From: Nitrospinota bacterium
GTDB taxonomy: Bacteria > Nitrospinota > Nitrospinia > JACRGO01
Direction: 5' to 3'
Assembly: GCA_016212295.1 (NCBI GenBank)
Contig: JACRGO010000073.1
Span: forward strand, 1-57,760
Length of the DNA: 57,760 nt
Positions 1-7,971 of this stretch are shown one piece after another. Under the pieces are notes generated by a model. The model searched no databases, was not told where the DNA came from, and was given only the letters and a program-made list of their open reading frames with translations. Numbering within the stretch: the stretch's first letter is position 1; the number at the start of each line of letters is the position of its first letter. Position numbers and translations under genes: made by a program.

Positions 1-411
1 AACAAAATTTAATTTTAAAACGGTTGAGCTTCAATATTAACGGGAAACCTAACGTATTTTAGAGCTTAACCCCAAAAAACGCCTCATAAAAATTCCTTAA
101 CTTAATGGCAGTGAGGCTCCTGCCTGGGAATGCCGGACCACAAGGCTCCGCCTCGTGCCATCAGGAGGCAGAGCCTCCAGAATTAGCGCTCTCAAGGAGG
201 ACCCTTGGAGCGAGAGGACGCTTGCTTCTGTGAATTTTTATTATATTATGAGATTTTTAATATGTAGCGTTATTTATGCAACTTTATATAGTAAAGTTTA
301 CAGCGGAAATTTTAAATAAACTTAGCGAAGAACGGACCAAAAGACCGGGGAGCATAGGGTTCCGGTAAAGCCGGGAAATATTTGCTTTAAAAGTCCAGTG
401 AAAAGGAAATC
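1..411. other. Gene-free leader region, AT-rich with small GC-rich palindromes
   Basis: I see no convincing gene here. Positions 110-230 hold GC-rich, partly self-complementary sequence (CTCCTGCCT near 116, then AGGAGGCAGAGCCTCC near 164), followed by AT-rich DNA. The last 100 bases before the first small ORF contain short hairpins such as CCGG-TAAAG-CCGG (near 364) and the string TAGGGTTCCGG, so a structured 5' leader is possible. No known riboswitch could be matched with confidence. Confidence 0.4.
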
Positions 412-555
412 ATGGAAATATTTTTGATCATCACGGGTCTTGTTTTGGTTGTTGGCTTCGGCCTTTGGAAACGGTCCTCAAAAATCGGGCCTATTAAAAT
501 CACAGACGAGGGAATGAAGGAAATTCACCGCCTGGAGCACGAGGAGCGGGACTGA
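412..555 (+). CDS. Small single-pass membrane protein, 47 aa
   Basis: This ORF is too short for the ORF track. It starts with ATG, preceded by a purine-rich AAAAGGAAA, and ends in TGA. The product has one hydrophobic segment at residues 3-19 (starting MEIFLIITG) followed by a charged tail ending RLEHEERD, the pattern of a single-pass inner-membrane micro-protein with a short cytoplasmic tail. The next small ORF starts 39 bases downstream, so the two may be co-transcribed. I do not recognise the family and assign no function. Confidence 0.45.
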   Translation: MEIFLIITGLVLVVGFGLWKRSSKIGPIKITDEGMKEIHRLEHEERD

Positions 556-594
556 TTCATAATTTTAAAAACTTGTTTAGTGAAGGAGAGAAAT

Positions 595-792
595 ATGGAC
601 CATGAATTTTTTGAAGGGAAATTGGGCCGGAAACTCACAGACTCGGAGGGGTATGCTGTCCACTACTGGAATATTAACGGCTATGGGATTACTCCTGAAA
701 AATGGGAAGAGGTCAAGATGGATTATAAAGCGCTATGCGCTAAGGCAGGAATAAAACCGGATGGAACGCCTATTGACGGGGAAAAGGGTTGA
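595..792 (+). CDS. Small hypothetical protein, 65 aa
   Basis: The ORF track begins at a GTG at 580, but GAAGGAGAG lies just upstream of the ATG at 595, so 595 is the better start. The product is soluble and aromatic-rich (residues such as GYAVHYWNINGYG in the middle), with no signal peptide or membrane segment. Its TGA stop overlaps an ATG of a third tiny ORF in the form TGATG, suggesting translational coupling. The family is not recognised. The good ribosome binding site and normal composition favour a real gene. Confidence 0.5.
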   Translation: MDHEFFEGKLGRKLTDSEGYAVHYWNINGYGITPEKWEEVKMDYKALCAKAGIKPDGTPIDGEKG

Positions 793-917
793 TGAGAAAA
801 GCTAAATGGCTCATTTTGTTCATGCCCACCTGGATAGTGGCATGGGTTATATATTTATTGCGTTCAAAAATTTGCGTTTTCCTTCTATTTCCCCGCCTTG
901 AAGATATCCACGAGTAA
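792..917 (+). CDS. Possible 41-aa membrane micro-protein, coupled by TGATG
   Basis: The ATG overlaps the stop of the preceding ORF (TGATG). The predicted peptide starts MRKAKWLILF, is hydrophobic over about residues 5-35 and ends in DIHE. Its 3' end runs 33 bases antisense into the end of the histidine kinase gene, so the two genes converge with overlapping tails. No family is recognised. Support is limited to the coupling arrangement and a coherent membrane-like composition. Confidence 0.25.
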   Translation: MRKAKWLILFMPTWIVAWVIYLLRSKICVFLLFPRLEDIHE

Positions 918-3233
918 ATCGCGCAATTCCTGCTGCCTGAAGGGTTTTTGGATATAGGGGTTTCCCGTCCTCTGCGAGAATTCACTCACTTCGTTCTCTA
1001 TGGACCCGGTGATGAGAATGAACCGCTTCGCCAACTCCGGTTTGATCTTGACCAGCCGGCCATGGAAAGATATCCCGTCCATTCCCGGCATTTTGAGATC
1101 GGATATGACAAGGTCGAACGGCCCGGATTTTACTTGTTCGATGGCCTCCTGGCCCCTGCTCACGGCAACCACACGGTGTCCGTCCTTTTTCAATACCCTT
1201 TGCAAAAGGTCCCTGATCCCTTCCTCGTCCTCCACTACCAGGATGTCCTTTCCCTGGACGGACCGCTCCTCTTTCCTTGGGGGCCCGGAGGGGGGATAGG
1301 GACACGAACTTATGGGGAACGTGATGGTGAAAAGGACGCCGTCAGGAAGATTTTTCACGCTGAGTTCCCCCTCGTGATCCGCAATGATGCCGTGGGCGAT
1401 GGAAAGGCCCAGGCCGGTCCCTTTTCCGGCGTCCTTTGTGGTGAAAAAGGGATCGAAGATTTTCCCCAAGGCGTCGTCTCTGATTCTGGGGCCGTCATTT
1501 TTTAACTCCGCGAAAATCCTGCCTCCCTCCAGCCTTCCAGTCCTGATCCACAGATTTCCTTCCCTTTTGGCATCACTGATGGCGTGCACGGCGTTATTGA
1601 TTATATTCAAAAGCACTTGCTGTATTTGATGAAAATTTCCGAAGATGCCCGGGAGATTTTGTTCAAGCTCCATGCCCAAGGCGATATTGCCGTTCTTGAG
1701 CTGATAGCCTACCAATTCCACCGTGTTCTGAATTACTTCGTTGAGGCCCACCAAGCCCTTTTCCAATTTATATTTCCTGGCGAAGGTAAGAAGACTCTGG
1801 ACTATTTTTTCGCAACGCTGCGCTTCCCCGCAGATCCTTTTTAAATCACTTTTGTTCGACTCCGATAGGGAGAGGTCCTCCATCAGGAGTTCCGAAAAAC
1901 CCACTATGCCGGTCAGGGGATTGTTCAGCTCATGCGCTATGCCGGATATGAGGGTGCCGATGGATGAGAGCTTTTGCGTTTGCATCAACTGCTCTTGTAT
2001 TCTTTTCCTTTCGGTCAGGTCGCGGGCGATTCCCATGGCGCCAAGAAAAATTCTTTTTCCGGAACTGTCCTCCGAGTATAAATTCTGGAGGCTTATTTCA
2101 ACATCCACGGTTTTCCGGCCAGGATCATTGGAAGCGCCACTGGGATTGACCAACGTGATTTCAAATTGCCTCTTTAACCGCTCCCCATCCCCGTTGACCG
2201 CCAGCTCTTTTCCTGCCCTCTCCTTGTGCTCCTCCATTATAAAATCGGAAAAGGGCTTCCCCTCGATTGCCTCCGGTTTGTGTCCCAAAAACCTCTCGGA
2301 TTCCTTGTTGGCGAAACTGAAATTGCCCTGCCGGTCGACGATAAAAATGAAGTCAGAGCTGTTGTCCACTATCCCGCGGTATTTTTCCTCGGAGATTTTC
2401 AGCTCCAGGGCCTTTTCCTTTAACTTTTTGTCCACCATCCGCACGTTGTATTTTGTAAACGCCCTGTCGCAAACAGCGGAAATCGTCTTGACCTCGAACG
2501 GCTTACGGACATAGTCGTCAGCCCCCTCCTTCATGAAACTCACGGCTGTAAGTTCCGAGCCATAGGCCGTTAAAATGACGGAACCGGTTTCGGGATGGTT
2601 TTTCTTCAGCCATTTCAAAACGTCCAGGCCGTTCCTTCCTGGCATTTGGTAATCCAGCATGGCCACATGGGGCCTGTGTTTTTCAATGGCCGCCATGGCC
2701 TCTTCCCCGTCCCTGGCCGTTATAATTTCCCAATTCTCCTCCGATAGTATTATCGTGATGACCCTGAGAATATTCTCATCGTCGTCGGCGAGCACTATTT
2801 TTTTCCTGAACCCCTCCTCTGTGATTTCCTTTATTTCCTTGCCTTTTTCCCTGGAGACCAGATGGGAAAAGACCAGGGTCGTCAGCTCTTCATAATCATA
2901 AGGCGCTTGAAGAAAGGATGATGCCCCGACTTCATAGGCCAGTTGCTGGGCATTGGCGTCCTTATAGGTGGCGGAAAGGAGAATAATGGGGACCTTGTTG
3001 AACTCGCGGTATTCCGTGGACCTCAGTATCCTGCACAACTGCCAGCCGTCGATGTCCGGCATGTCGATATCGGTGATGATGAGGTCGGGATAGGCGGAGG
3101 AAAGGGCTTCAAGGGCCTCGGAGGCGCTTGGAAACAGCGATATGTTTTCGAAACCGGCCATCCGGAGCTGTTCACAGACGCTCCTGGCGGCCGATTCGTT
3201 GTCGTTGATGACGATTATTTTTTCTTTAGGCAT
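885..3233 (-). CDS. Hybrid sensor histidine kinase (REC-REC-PAS-HisKA-HATPase-REC)
   Basis: This is a 782-aa soluble hybrid kinase with no membrane segment, so it acts in the cytoplasm. Domains in order are receiver 1 (about 1-125), receiver 2 (about 145-262), PAS (about 280-410), HisKA with the phospho-acceptor in GIAHELNNPL, a HATPase with the N box NIINNAVHAI and G box GKGTGLGLS, and receiver 3 (about 662-780). Receivers 2 and 3 keep the Asp in LDYQMPG and SDLKMPG and the KP dipeptide. Receiver 1 keeps TDIDMPD but has QAP where KP is expected and ND for the acidic pair, so its phosphorylation is less certain. A cytoplasmic, PAS-sensing phosphorelay hub is the likely role. The gene ends next to the bat genes but is separated from batE by a repeat; no dedicated output regulator is adjacent. 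Confidence 0.9.
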   Translation of the reverse strand: MPKEKIIVINDNESAARSVCEQLRMAGFENISLFPSASEALEALSSAYPDLIITDIDMPDIDGWQLCRILRSTEYREFNKVPIILLSATYKDANAQQLAYEVGASSFLQAPYDYEELTTLVFSHLVSREKGKEIKEITEEGFRKKIVLADDDENILRVITIILSEENWEIITARDGEEAMAAIEKHRPHVAMLDYQMPGRNGLDVLKWLKKNHPETGSVILTAYGSELTAVSFMKEGADDYVRKPFEVKTISAVCDRAFTKYNVRMVDKKLKEKALELKISEEKYRGIVDNSSDFIFIVDRQGNFSFANKESERFLGHKPEAIEGKPFSDFIMEEHKERAGKELAVNGDGERLKRQFEITLVNPSGASNDPGRKTVDVEISLQNLYSEDSSGKRIFLGAMGIARDLTERKRIQEQLMQTQKLSSIGTLISGIAHELNNPLTGIVGFSELLMEDLSLSESNKSDLKRICGEAQRCEKIVQSLLTFARKYKLEKGLVGLNEVIQNTVELVGYQLKNGNIALGMELEQNLPGIFGNFHQIQQVLLNIINNAVHAISDAKREGNLWIRTGRLEGGRIFAELKNDGPRIRDDALGKIFDPFFTTKDAGKGTGLGLSIAHGIIADHEGELSVKNLPDGVLFTITFPISSCPYPPSGPPRKEERSVQGKDILVVEDEEGIRDLLQRVLKKDGHRVVAVSRGQEAIEQVKSGPFDLVISDLKMPGMDGISFHGRLVKIKPELAKRFILITGSIENEVSEFSQRTGNPYIQKPFRQQELRDLLVDIFKAGK

Positions 3234-3264
3234 GTTTAATATTTAAATCACTACTAAAATAAAA

Positions 3265-3413
3265 ACAAAATCTCAAATTACAAATAGCAAATTGCAAATA
3301 AATCTCAATAACCAAAATTGCAAAGAACAAACAAGAAAAGGAAATCAAATTGTTTTGGACATTCGGTAATTGGAATTTGTCATTTATTTGGGATTTGTCA
3401 TTTGGGATTTTGT
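3265..3413. repeat. R1 repeat, copy 1 (CAAAT-rich imperfect palindrome)
   Basis: About 150 bp in the histidine kinase-batE junction, made of CAAAT/ATTTG words. It runs CAAATAGCAAATTGCAAATA, then CAATAACCAAAATTGCAAA, then TTGTTTTGGACATTCGGTAATT, and ends ATTTGTCATTTGGGATTTTG. It has the same orientation as the copy near 32.4 kb and is inverted relative to the copies at 4.3, 6.3 and 7.7 kb. Confidence 0.8.
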
Positions 3414-3470
3414 TTTACTCTTGGCTGCGGAGAAGCAGCTCCGTGTCGCCAGCGCTCTTTTCCTGTTTCC

Positions 3471-4244
3471 TCAAATCAATTCCACGAAATTCCTCGCGAC
3501 CCATCCCCTTTTATTGTCCTTCAATTCTATCTCTATCCAGTCCCCTCTCCTGTCCAAGACCCGGAATTCCGTCCCGTCATGGAGTTGGAAGAGGACCACG
3601 GAATTGATGTCGTTGGAGGAATGGACCGAAACCTCCCTGTGGGTAACGGTCCCCTCCACTATATAATAATCCTGGTAGCACTTAAAACCCGCTGAGGACG
3701 CGAAAAGGATAAAGACCGCAGCAAGGGTGGAGAGAAGGAGATTGCGCCGCTCGAACTTCCTGAAGAGGCAAACCACGGCCGATAGCATTAAGACGGCATA
3801 AAGAAGGGCCGAGGCAAGAAGGATTTCCCTTAAGGCCATATCATCATTCCAAAAGAAAAGATAGTCAAGTATCCTCAGGCCGGATTTATATTCAATCTCG
3901 TCCTTTGCCTCTTGCCTTGCGTACTGAAGATTGGCCAGGAGGTCGCTGTCCCTGGGCTCATGGCGAAGGGCACGGCGATAGTTTGCCAGGGAATTCCCTA
4001 TCTGGCCCAGGCGGAAATAACAATTACCTATATTGTAAAAAAGAGGGCCCGTCGGCTTTGCATCCGCCACTTCCTTATATAAAGCCAATGCCTTTTCGAA
4101 TTCCCCCTTTTCATAATGGCGGTTGGCCTCCAGGAAAAGGTTAATGCTATTTTTTTCCTCCCCGAAGGCATGGGAGAATCCCGCAAGAAAAAAGCAGATG
4201 GCTAATGGCAAGAATATTATTTTTTTCATTGTATGCTTACTCAT
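3471..4244 (-). CDS. batE: BatE-like aerotolerance protein (TPR plus SH3-like)
   Basis: This 257-aa protein has an N-terminal signal segment (MKKIIFLPLAICFF), two to three TPR-like helices at about residues 30-105 (YNIGNCYFRLGQ), two hydrophobic segments near 135-180, and a C-terminal SH3-like domain (about 195-257) ending GWVARNFVEL. This order is that of BatE from the Bacteroides aerotolerance operon. A second in-frame ATG at 4229 starts exactly at MKKII; neither start has a clear ribosome binding site. Upstream lie batD and batC in the usual C-D-E order, each junction carrying an R1 repeat. It is probably a periplasm-facing partner of BatD, though the biochemical role of Bat proteins is not settled. 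Confidence 0.8.
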   Translation of the reverse strand: MSKHTMKKIIFLPLAICFFLAGFSHAFGEEKNSINLFLEANRHYEKGEFEKALALYKEVADAKPTGPLFYNIGNCYFRLGQIGNSLANYRRALRHEPRDSDLLANLQYARQEAKDEIEYKSGLRILDYLFFWNDDMALREILLASALLYAVLMLSAVVCLFRKFERRNLLLSTLAAVFILFASSAGFKCYQDYYIVEGTVTHREVSVHSSNDINSVVLFQLHDGTEFRVLDRRGDWIEIELKDNKRGWVARNFVELI

Positions 4245-4295
4245 TCATTTTAAGATATAGAACACGGCGCGGCTTCGACACAGCCAAAGGGAAAA

Positions 4296-4442
4296 CAAAA
4301 TCCCAAATGACAAATAGCAAATTGCAAATAAATTACAAATTACAATTACGGAATGTCCAAAACAACTACATTTCCTTGTTTGTCATTTGTAATTTTGGTT
4401 ATTAAGATTTATTTGTTATTTGACAATTGAGGTTTGGAGTTT
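4296..4442. repeat. R1 repeat, copy 2
   Basis: Uninterrupted R1 copy in the batD-batE junction. It begins CAAAATCCCAAATGACAAAT and ends with TTATTTGTTATTTGACAATT followed by GAGGTTTGGAG. Left and right arms are imperfect reverse complements. It is a useful empty-site reference for copy 3: here GTCCAAAACAACTACATTTCC is uninterrupted. Confidence 0.8.
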
Positions 4443-4461
4443 AAATTTAAAATATCCTTGG

Positions 4462-6282
4462 CTATATTATTTTCTCTAATTCCTTAATAAGCGACTGAAT
4501 CTCGTTTAAAAAACCGTATGTATCCCTTTCAGCGTTTAAGGGCGAGGCAAATTGTCCTGCCTCGCACCTCTCCAAAAGTTCCACGGCCGCCTTACATGTC
4601 CGGCCGTCCACGCCTCTTTCCCTTAATAACCCGCCGATCTCGGACGGTGTCAGGGACCTGCCGGAGACATTCAGCTTGTCGCCTATATAATCCTTTAAAA
4701 TTTTCAAGGCCCCAGAAAAAAACTCGCGTCCGTTATTCGTTCCCGACGCCGGGGAAAGGGCCTTAAGCTTCCTGCATGCGCTGGAAAAGGCCGTTCTGGC
4801 CTTGTATATATCCGCCCCTGACTCTCTCTTCTCCCTCCACCGTACAAGAAAAAAAGAGGCCAGGAACACCACGGTGGGTAGAACAAACAGCATTTCCGCG
4901 ATCAGCATAATGGCCCTGGAAGGCCGTTCATCCAGGGAATCCGCCCCGGTGTGTATAGGAAATATGTCCTTTCCTAGTACCTTGACCTTTTCCCGCTCCG
5001 GCGCATCTGGTTCCTTGCCCACGAATTTCATCTCTTCCTTTTCACTGGAAGGCAAGACCCGCATGGGCTTCAGTGACGCCTTTAAAATTCTGTACTCCTT
5101 GGCGTCCGGATCAAAATAAGGGACTTGAATATCCGGCAGGGAGAGCTGCCCCTCCTTTAATGGGACCAGGGCCTTTTTAAAAACCTTCCGGCCCGCCACG
5201 CCGTCCTTTGAAGGATTGACTTGCACCTCAGGCTTGTCATCGTAAATCTTGAAGTCCCCGGAATCCGCTAAAAACTGGGGCGCGGCGTCCCTGATGTTTC
5301 CATTCCCCTCCACCACGACCGTGGCGGTGTTGGCCCCCCCTACCTCCAATTCCTCCTTTTCCAGGGACGCGCTCAAGGAAAACCGGCCCACCAGTTTCTC
5401 GAAGCCCTTCGGCCTCCCGTCGGCGGGAAGGGGCTGTACATCCAGTTCCAGTTCATTGGAGCGGATATTTTTCCTTACCGCCTTTTGGCGTCCCATGAAC
5501 TGGTTGAAAAAGGGGTCATCGAAGAACTGGCCGAAAGGGTCTCTCTGCCTTCTGCCGCGGTCCTGGACAATGACGTCGCATTGCAGCATGGCTGGTCCGA
5601 TGCCCAATTTCCCTGGTTTCAGCGGGAAAAGGGCCTTTCTGATTTCCGTGACATGGTATTCCGCCCCGTCGATATTTTGATTGAATTCGGTTTGCCGGCC
5701 CAAATCCTCGGTCCAAAAACCATCAAAGCGCGGCAGGTCAAGATTGGCGTTAGCCACATCCACCCTTCTGAACAACTGGAAGGTGTAAATTATCTGCTCG
5801 TTTTCGTAAGGATTTTTTTTGGAGACCAGGGCCTTGGCGAAAATATACCGCTGGTCCTGGTTCCCTTGCGTCGCGTTGTCCCTGGAAACAGCGCTCCCCG
5901 GCTCCTGGACTATAAGCTCCAAGGGTTCGTTTTTCAGCGTTTGCCCGTTGCAGTTCATGGTGGCCGGCCCTATTGAAAACTTTCCCGCCTTTTTTGGGAC
6001 AAGGACGTAATTGTATTGCACGCTTTTGGAAAAGGACCCGTTGATAATGCTTACCTGGCTGGAGGTCCCGGCCTCTTGCACATGAAAATCCAGCAGGGGG
6101 GGAAGGATCGGAGAACCCGCGTCGCCCGCGTCCTTTAACGTAAGGGTGTAAACGGCCTGGTCCTCAAGGGTGATTTGCTCACGGTCCAGGGAGGCGGTCA
6201 ACGACGCCGCTTCAACCCGGCCAGTGGCAGCCGACGTGAAAAGGATAAGGAACAGGAAAAGAATGATACTAATATTCTTCAT
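4462..6282 (-). CDS. batD: BatD-like protein (oxygen tolerance family)
   Basis: About 606 aa from the chosen start. The ORF track starts at 6309, but those extra nine codons come from the adjacent R1 repeat, and the ATG at 6282 begins a clean signal peptide (MKNISIILFLFLILF). The body is a long periplasmic beta-rich region with the repeated 'KKAGKFSIGPATM' and 'LKPGKLGIGPAML' type segments typical of BatD, then one transmembrane segment around residue 475 (IAEMLFVLPTVVFLASFFLV) and a cytoplasmic helical tail. It lies between batC and batE on the same strand. In this family BatD is a membrane protein encoded with VWA-domain BatA/BatB, which are not found in this window. Confidence 0.85.
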   Translation of the reverse strand: MKNISIILFLFLILFTSAATGRVEAASLTASLDREQITLEDQAVYTLTLKDAGDAGSPILPPLLDFHVQEAGTSSQVSIINGSFSKSVQYNYVLVPKKAGKFSIGPATMNCNGQTLKNEPLELIVQEPGSAVSRDNATQGNQDQRYIFAKALVSKKNPYENEQIIYTFQLFRRVDVANANLDLPRFDGFWTEDLGRQTEFNQNIDGAEYHVTEIRKALFPLKPGKLGIGPAMLQCDVIVQDRGRRQRDPFGQFFDDPFFNQFMGRQKAVRKNIRSNELELDVQPLPADGRPKGFEKLVGRFSLSASLEKEELEVGGANTATVVVEGNGNIRDAAPQFLADSGDFKIYDDKPEVQVNPSKDGVAGRKVFKKALVPLKEGQLSLPDIQVPYFDPDAKEYRILKASLKPMRVLPSSEKEEMKFVGKEPDAPEREKVKVLGKDIFPIHTGADSLDERPSRAIMLIAEMLFVLPTVVFLASFFLVRWREKRESGADIYKARTAFSSACRKLKALSPASGTNNGREFFSGALKILKDYIGDKLNVSGRSLTPSEIGGLLRERGVDGRTCKAAVELLERCEAGQFASPLNAERDTYGFLNEIQSLIKELEKII

Positions 6283-6298
6283 AAGTTTATAAGGCAAA

Positions 6299-6636
6299 CA
6301 AAATCCCAAATGACAAATAGCAAATTACAAATAAATTACAATTACCAAATGTCCAAACAATTCCAGTAACCGTTCACGGGTTCAAGGTTCAGGGTTCCAG
6401 GTTTTAGAAAACCCTGTATCCATACGGATTTTCATTGAGCGGTGCTAAAAACAGGTAAACAGGCAGATCCAATGTGGAGCGCCCTAAAAATCCCTTGCAA
6501 CATAGCCGTGTTTCACGCACTTTCAACCCTGAACCCTGAACCCGTGAACGGATACCAATTCCATTTCCTTGTTTGTCATTTATAATTTTGGTTGTTGAGA
6601 TTTATTTGTTATTTGGCAATTGCGATTTGGAGTTTC
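6299..6636. repeat. R1 repeat, copy 3, split by the R2 element
   Basis: The left half starts CAAAATCCCAAATGACAAAT and runs to ATGTCCAAACAATTCCA. The right half resumes CAATTCCATTTCCTTGTTTG and ends GCGATTTGGAGTTT. Between them sits R2 (6366-6555). Comparison with R1 copies 2 and 5 shows one contiguous element before the insertion. Confidence 0.85.
6358..6563. mobile_element. R2 MITE-like element with 8-bp target duplication
   Basis: The element proper is 6366-6555 (190 bp). Its ends are GTAACCGTTCACGGG on the left and CCCGTGAACGGATAC on the right, a 15-bp terminal inverted repeat with one mismatch. It is flanked on both sides by CAATTCCA, the 8-bp sequence present once in uninterrupted R1 (compare the reverse of copy 5). 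No ORF fits inside, so it is non-autonomous. Sub-terminal GGTTCAGGGTT and AACCCTGAACC extend the palindrome. A second copy lies at 51.4 kb. Confidence 0.8.
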
Positions 6637-6757
6637 ATAACACTTTGTTATTTTTAACTTTAGATCACTTTAGTCACTTTTAATTTGGTTGCGGCGAAGC
6701 CGCGCCATGTTATCCGCGTTCTATTTTTTATTTAGCCAGAAGGCGTTAAGCCCCATC

Positions 6758-7663
6758 TCACCAATCCCTCTCAGGCGCGGGGCTCTTTCCGAACCGGCCC
6801 TTGATTTGATCCCGGAGGATTTTTGATCCGTCCTCCTTCAGCGAATTGAGCCACAGATCGGTTTCTTCCCGGCCCATCTTTTCCTTGCTGTCATTTGCAG
6901 ACCCAGCGCCAGCTTGGGCCTCCCGCAGGGTCTCACCGGATCGGCCTTGCTGTTTTTTTTGCCCGCCCGCTTGTTGTTCCTTGCCTTGCTCTTCCTTGGC
7001 GGCGTCTTTACTGGCGTCTTCCTTGTTCGCGCCCTGGCCTTCCTCGGGCTTTTGCTGTTCTTCGTTTTTCGCCGTTTCCTTCTGGTCCTTTCCAGCCTCT
7101 TTTTGCTCCTTGTCCTGTTCTCCCCGCTCCCCATCCTTTTGCCCGTCTTGCTGTTTTTCGTCTTGGGGCTGTTCTTTTTTCTGTTCCTTTTGCCGCTGTT
7201 CCTTTTCCTTGCGCTCCTGCTCCTGCTTCATCCGCTTCTTGATCTCGTCCCGCGTAAATTCAAGATTTTGCTTGGCTGCCAGATCATTGGGGTCGAGTTC
7301 CAGCGCCTTTTCATAAGCTGATACGGCGTCCTCCAGTTTTCCTTGCCGGTAAAAGGAATTCCCAAGATTGAAATAGGATTTTTGCCTTAAGGCCGGGTCC
7401 CCGGCTTTCAGGGAGGCGCTCAGGAAACTCTTTTCCGCCTCCTGGTATTTTTTCAGTCGATAGTAGGTATTGGCGAGATTGTATTGGACCCTTGTATCAT
7501 CGGGAAAGTCCAGGTTGAGTTGAATGTATTTTTTCAGAGCCTCATCATAGTTTTTTTCATCATAAAACCGCGCGGCCTCTCCTCCGACGGCGGCCCGCGA
7601 GTCGGCAAGACACCTTTCCGCATTCATGGCAATGAGAAATAAGAGACAAAGGAGAAGCTTCAT
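6758..7663 (-). CDS. batC: BatC-like TPR protein with charged C-terminal region
   Basis: About 301 aa from the ATG at 7663. The ORF track starts at 7720, but the first 19 codons are largely repeat DNA, and the chosen start begins a signal peptide (MKLLLCLLFLIAMNA). Three to four TPR motifs follow (about 25-135; for example AVSAYEKALELDPND), then a very long Lys/Glu/Gln-rich low-complexity region (about 140-250) and a short conserved tail containing EETDLWLNSLKEDGS. TPR followed by a polar tail is the BatC pattern. It is upstream of batD on the same strand. No BatA/BatB VWA gene precedes it; the next gene upstream is a LysR regulator. Confidence 0.75.
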   Translation of the reverse strand: MKLLLCLLFLIAMNAERCLADSRAAVGGEAARFYDEKNYDEALKKYIQLNLDFPDDTRVQYNLANTYYRLKKYQEAEKSFLSASLKAGDPALRQKSYFNLGNSFYRQGKLEDAVSAYEKALELDPNDLAAKQNLEFTRDEIKKRMKQEQERKEKEQRQKEQKKEQPQDEKQQDGQKDGERGEQDKEQKEAGKDQKETAKNEEQQKPEEGQGANKEDASKDAAKEEQGKEQQAGGQKKQQGRSGETLREAQAGAGSANDSKEKMGREETDLWLNSLKEDGSKILRDQIKGRFGKSPAPERDW

Positions 7664-7701
7664 AAGATGCAAGGCAGCCTTGACGCGACTAAAAAAGAAA
7701 A

Positions 7702-7870
7702 CAAAATTCCAAAAAAACAAATAGCAAATTACAAATAAATTACAAATTAAAATTACTGAATATACAAAACAATTCCTTTTCCTGGTATATTTTTCTTTTT
7801 TCTTGTTTTTTTCTTGTAATTTTGTCTATTGAGATTTATTTGTTATTTTGACCATTGGGATTTGCGTTTT
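7702..7870. repeat. R1 repeat, copy 4 (diverged)
   Basis: A diverged R1 copy between batC and the LysR gene. It keeps CAAATAGCAAATTACAAATA and TATTGAGATTTATTTGTTAT but the centre has drifted to TTTTTCTT tracts. Together with copies 1-3 it means that every junction from the histidine kinase to the LysR gene carries an R1 element. Confidence 0.75.
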
Positions 7871-7971
7871 CCGCGCAAGTTTTTCAACCGCTTCCTGGAG
7901 CAAGGCACGGACGCGCCATGTATAAAAAAAGCATAGAAAAATCAATTTCCGTTGTCAAGAAAACTCCATGT

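Noticed and set aside
310-411. Possible riboswitch: TAGGGTTCCGG resembles part of the ykkC/guanidine-I consensus
   Set aside because: The second conserved part (GGTCCGAGAG-type) and the expected spacing are absent; only a short string matches.
3265-3413. CRISPR array, suggested by repeated CAAAT words in R1
   Set aside because: Repeat words are short, irregular and palindromic, with no constant repeat-spacer periodicity and no cas genes.
6914-7321. Hydrophobic 135-aa plus-strand ORF opposite batC
   Set aside because: It is the complement of the Lys/Glu/Gln-rich low-complexity region, which reads as Leu/Phe on the other strand.
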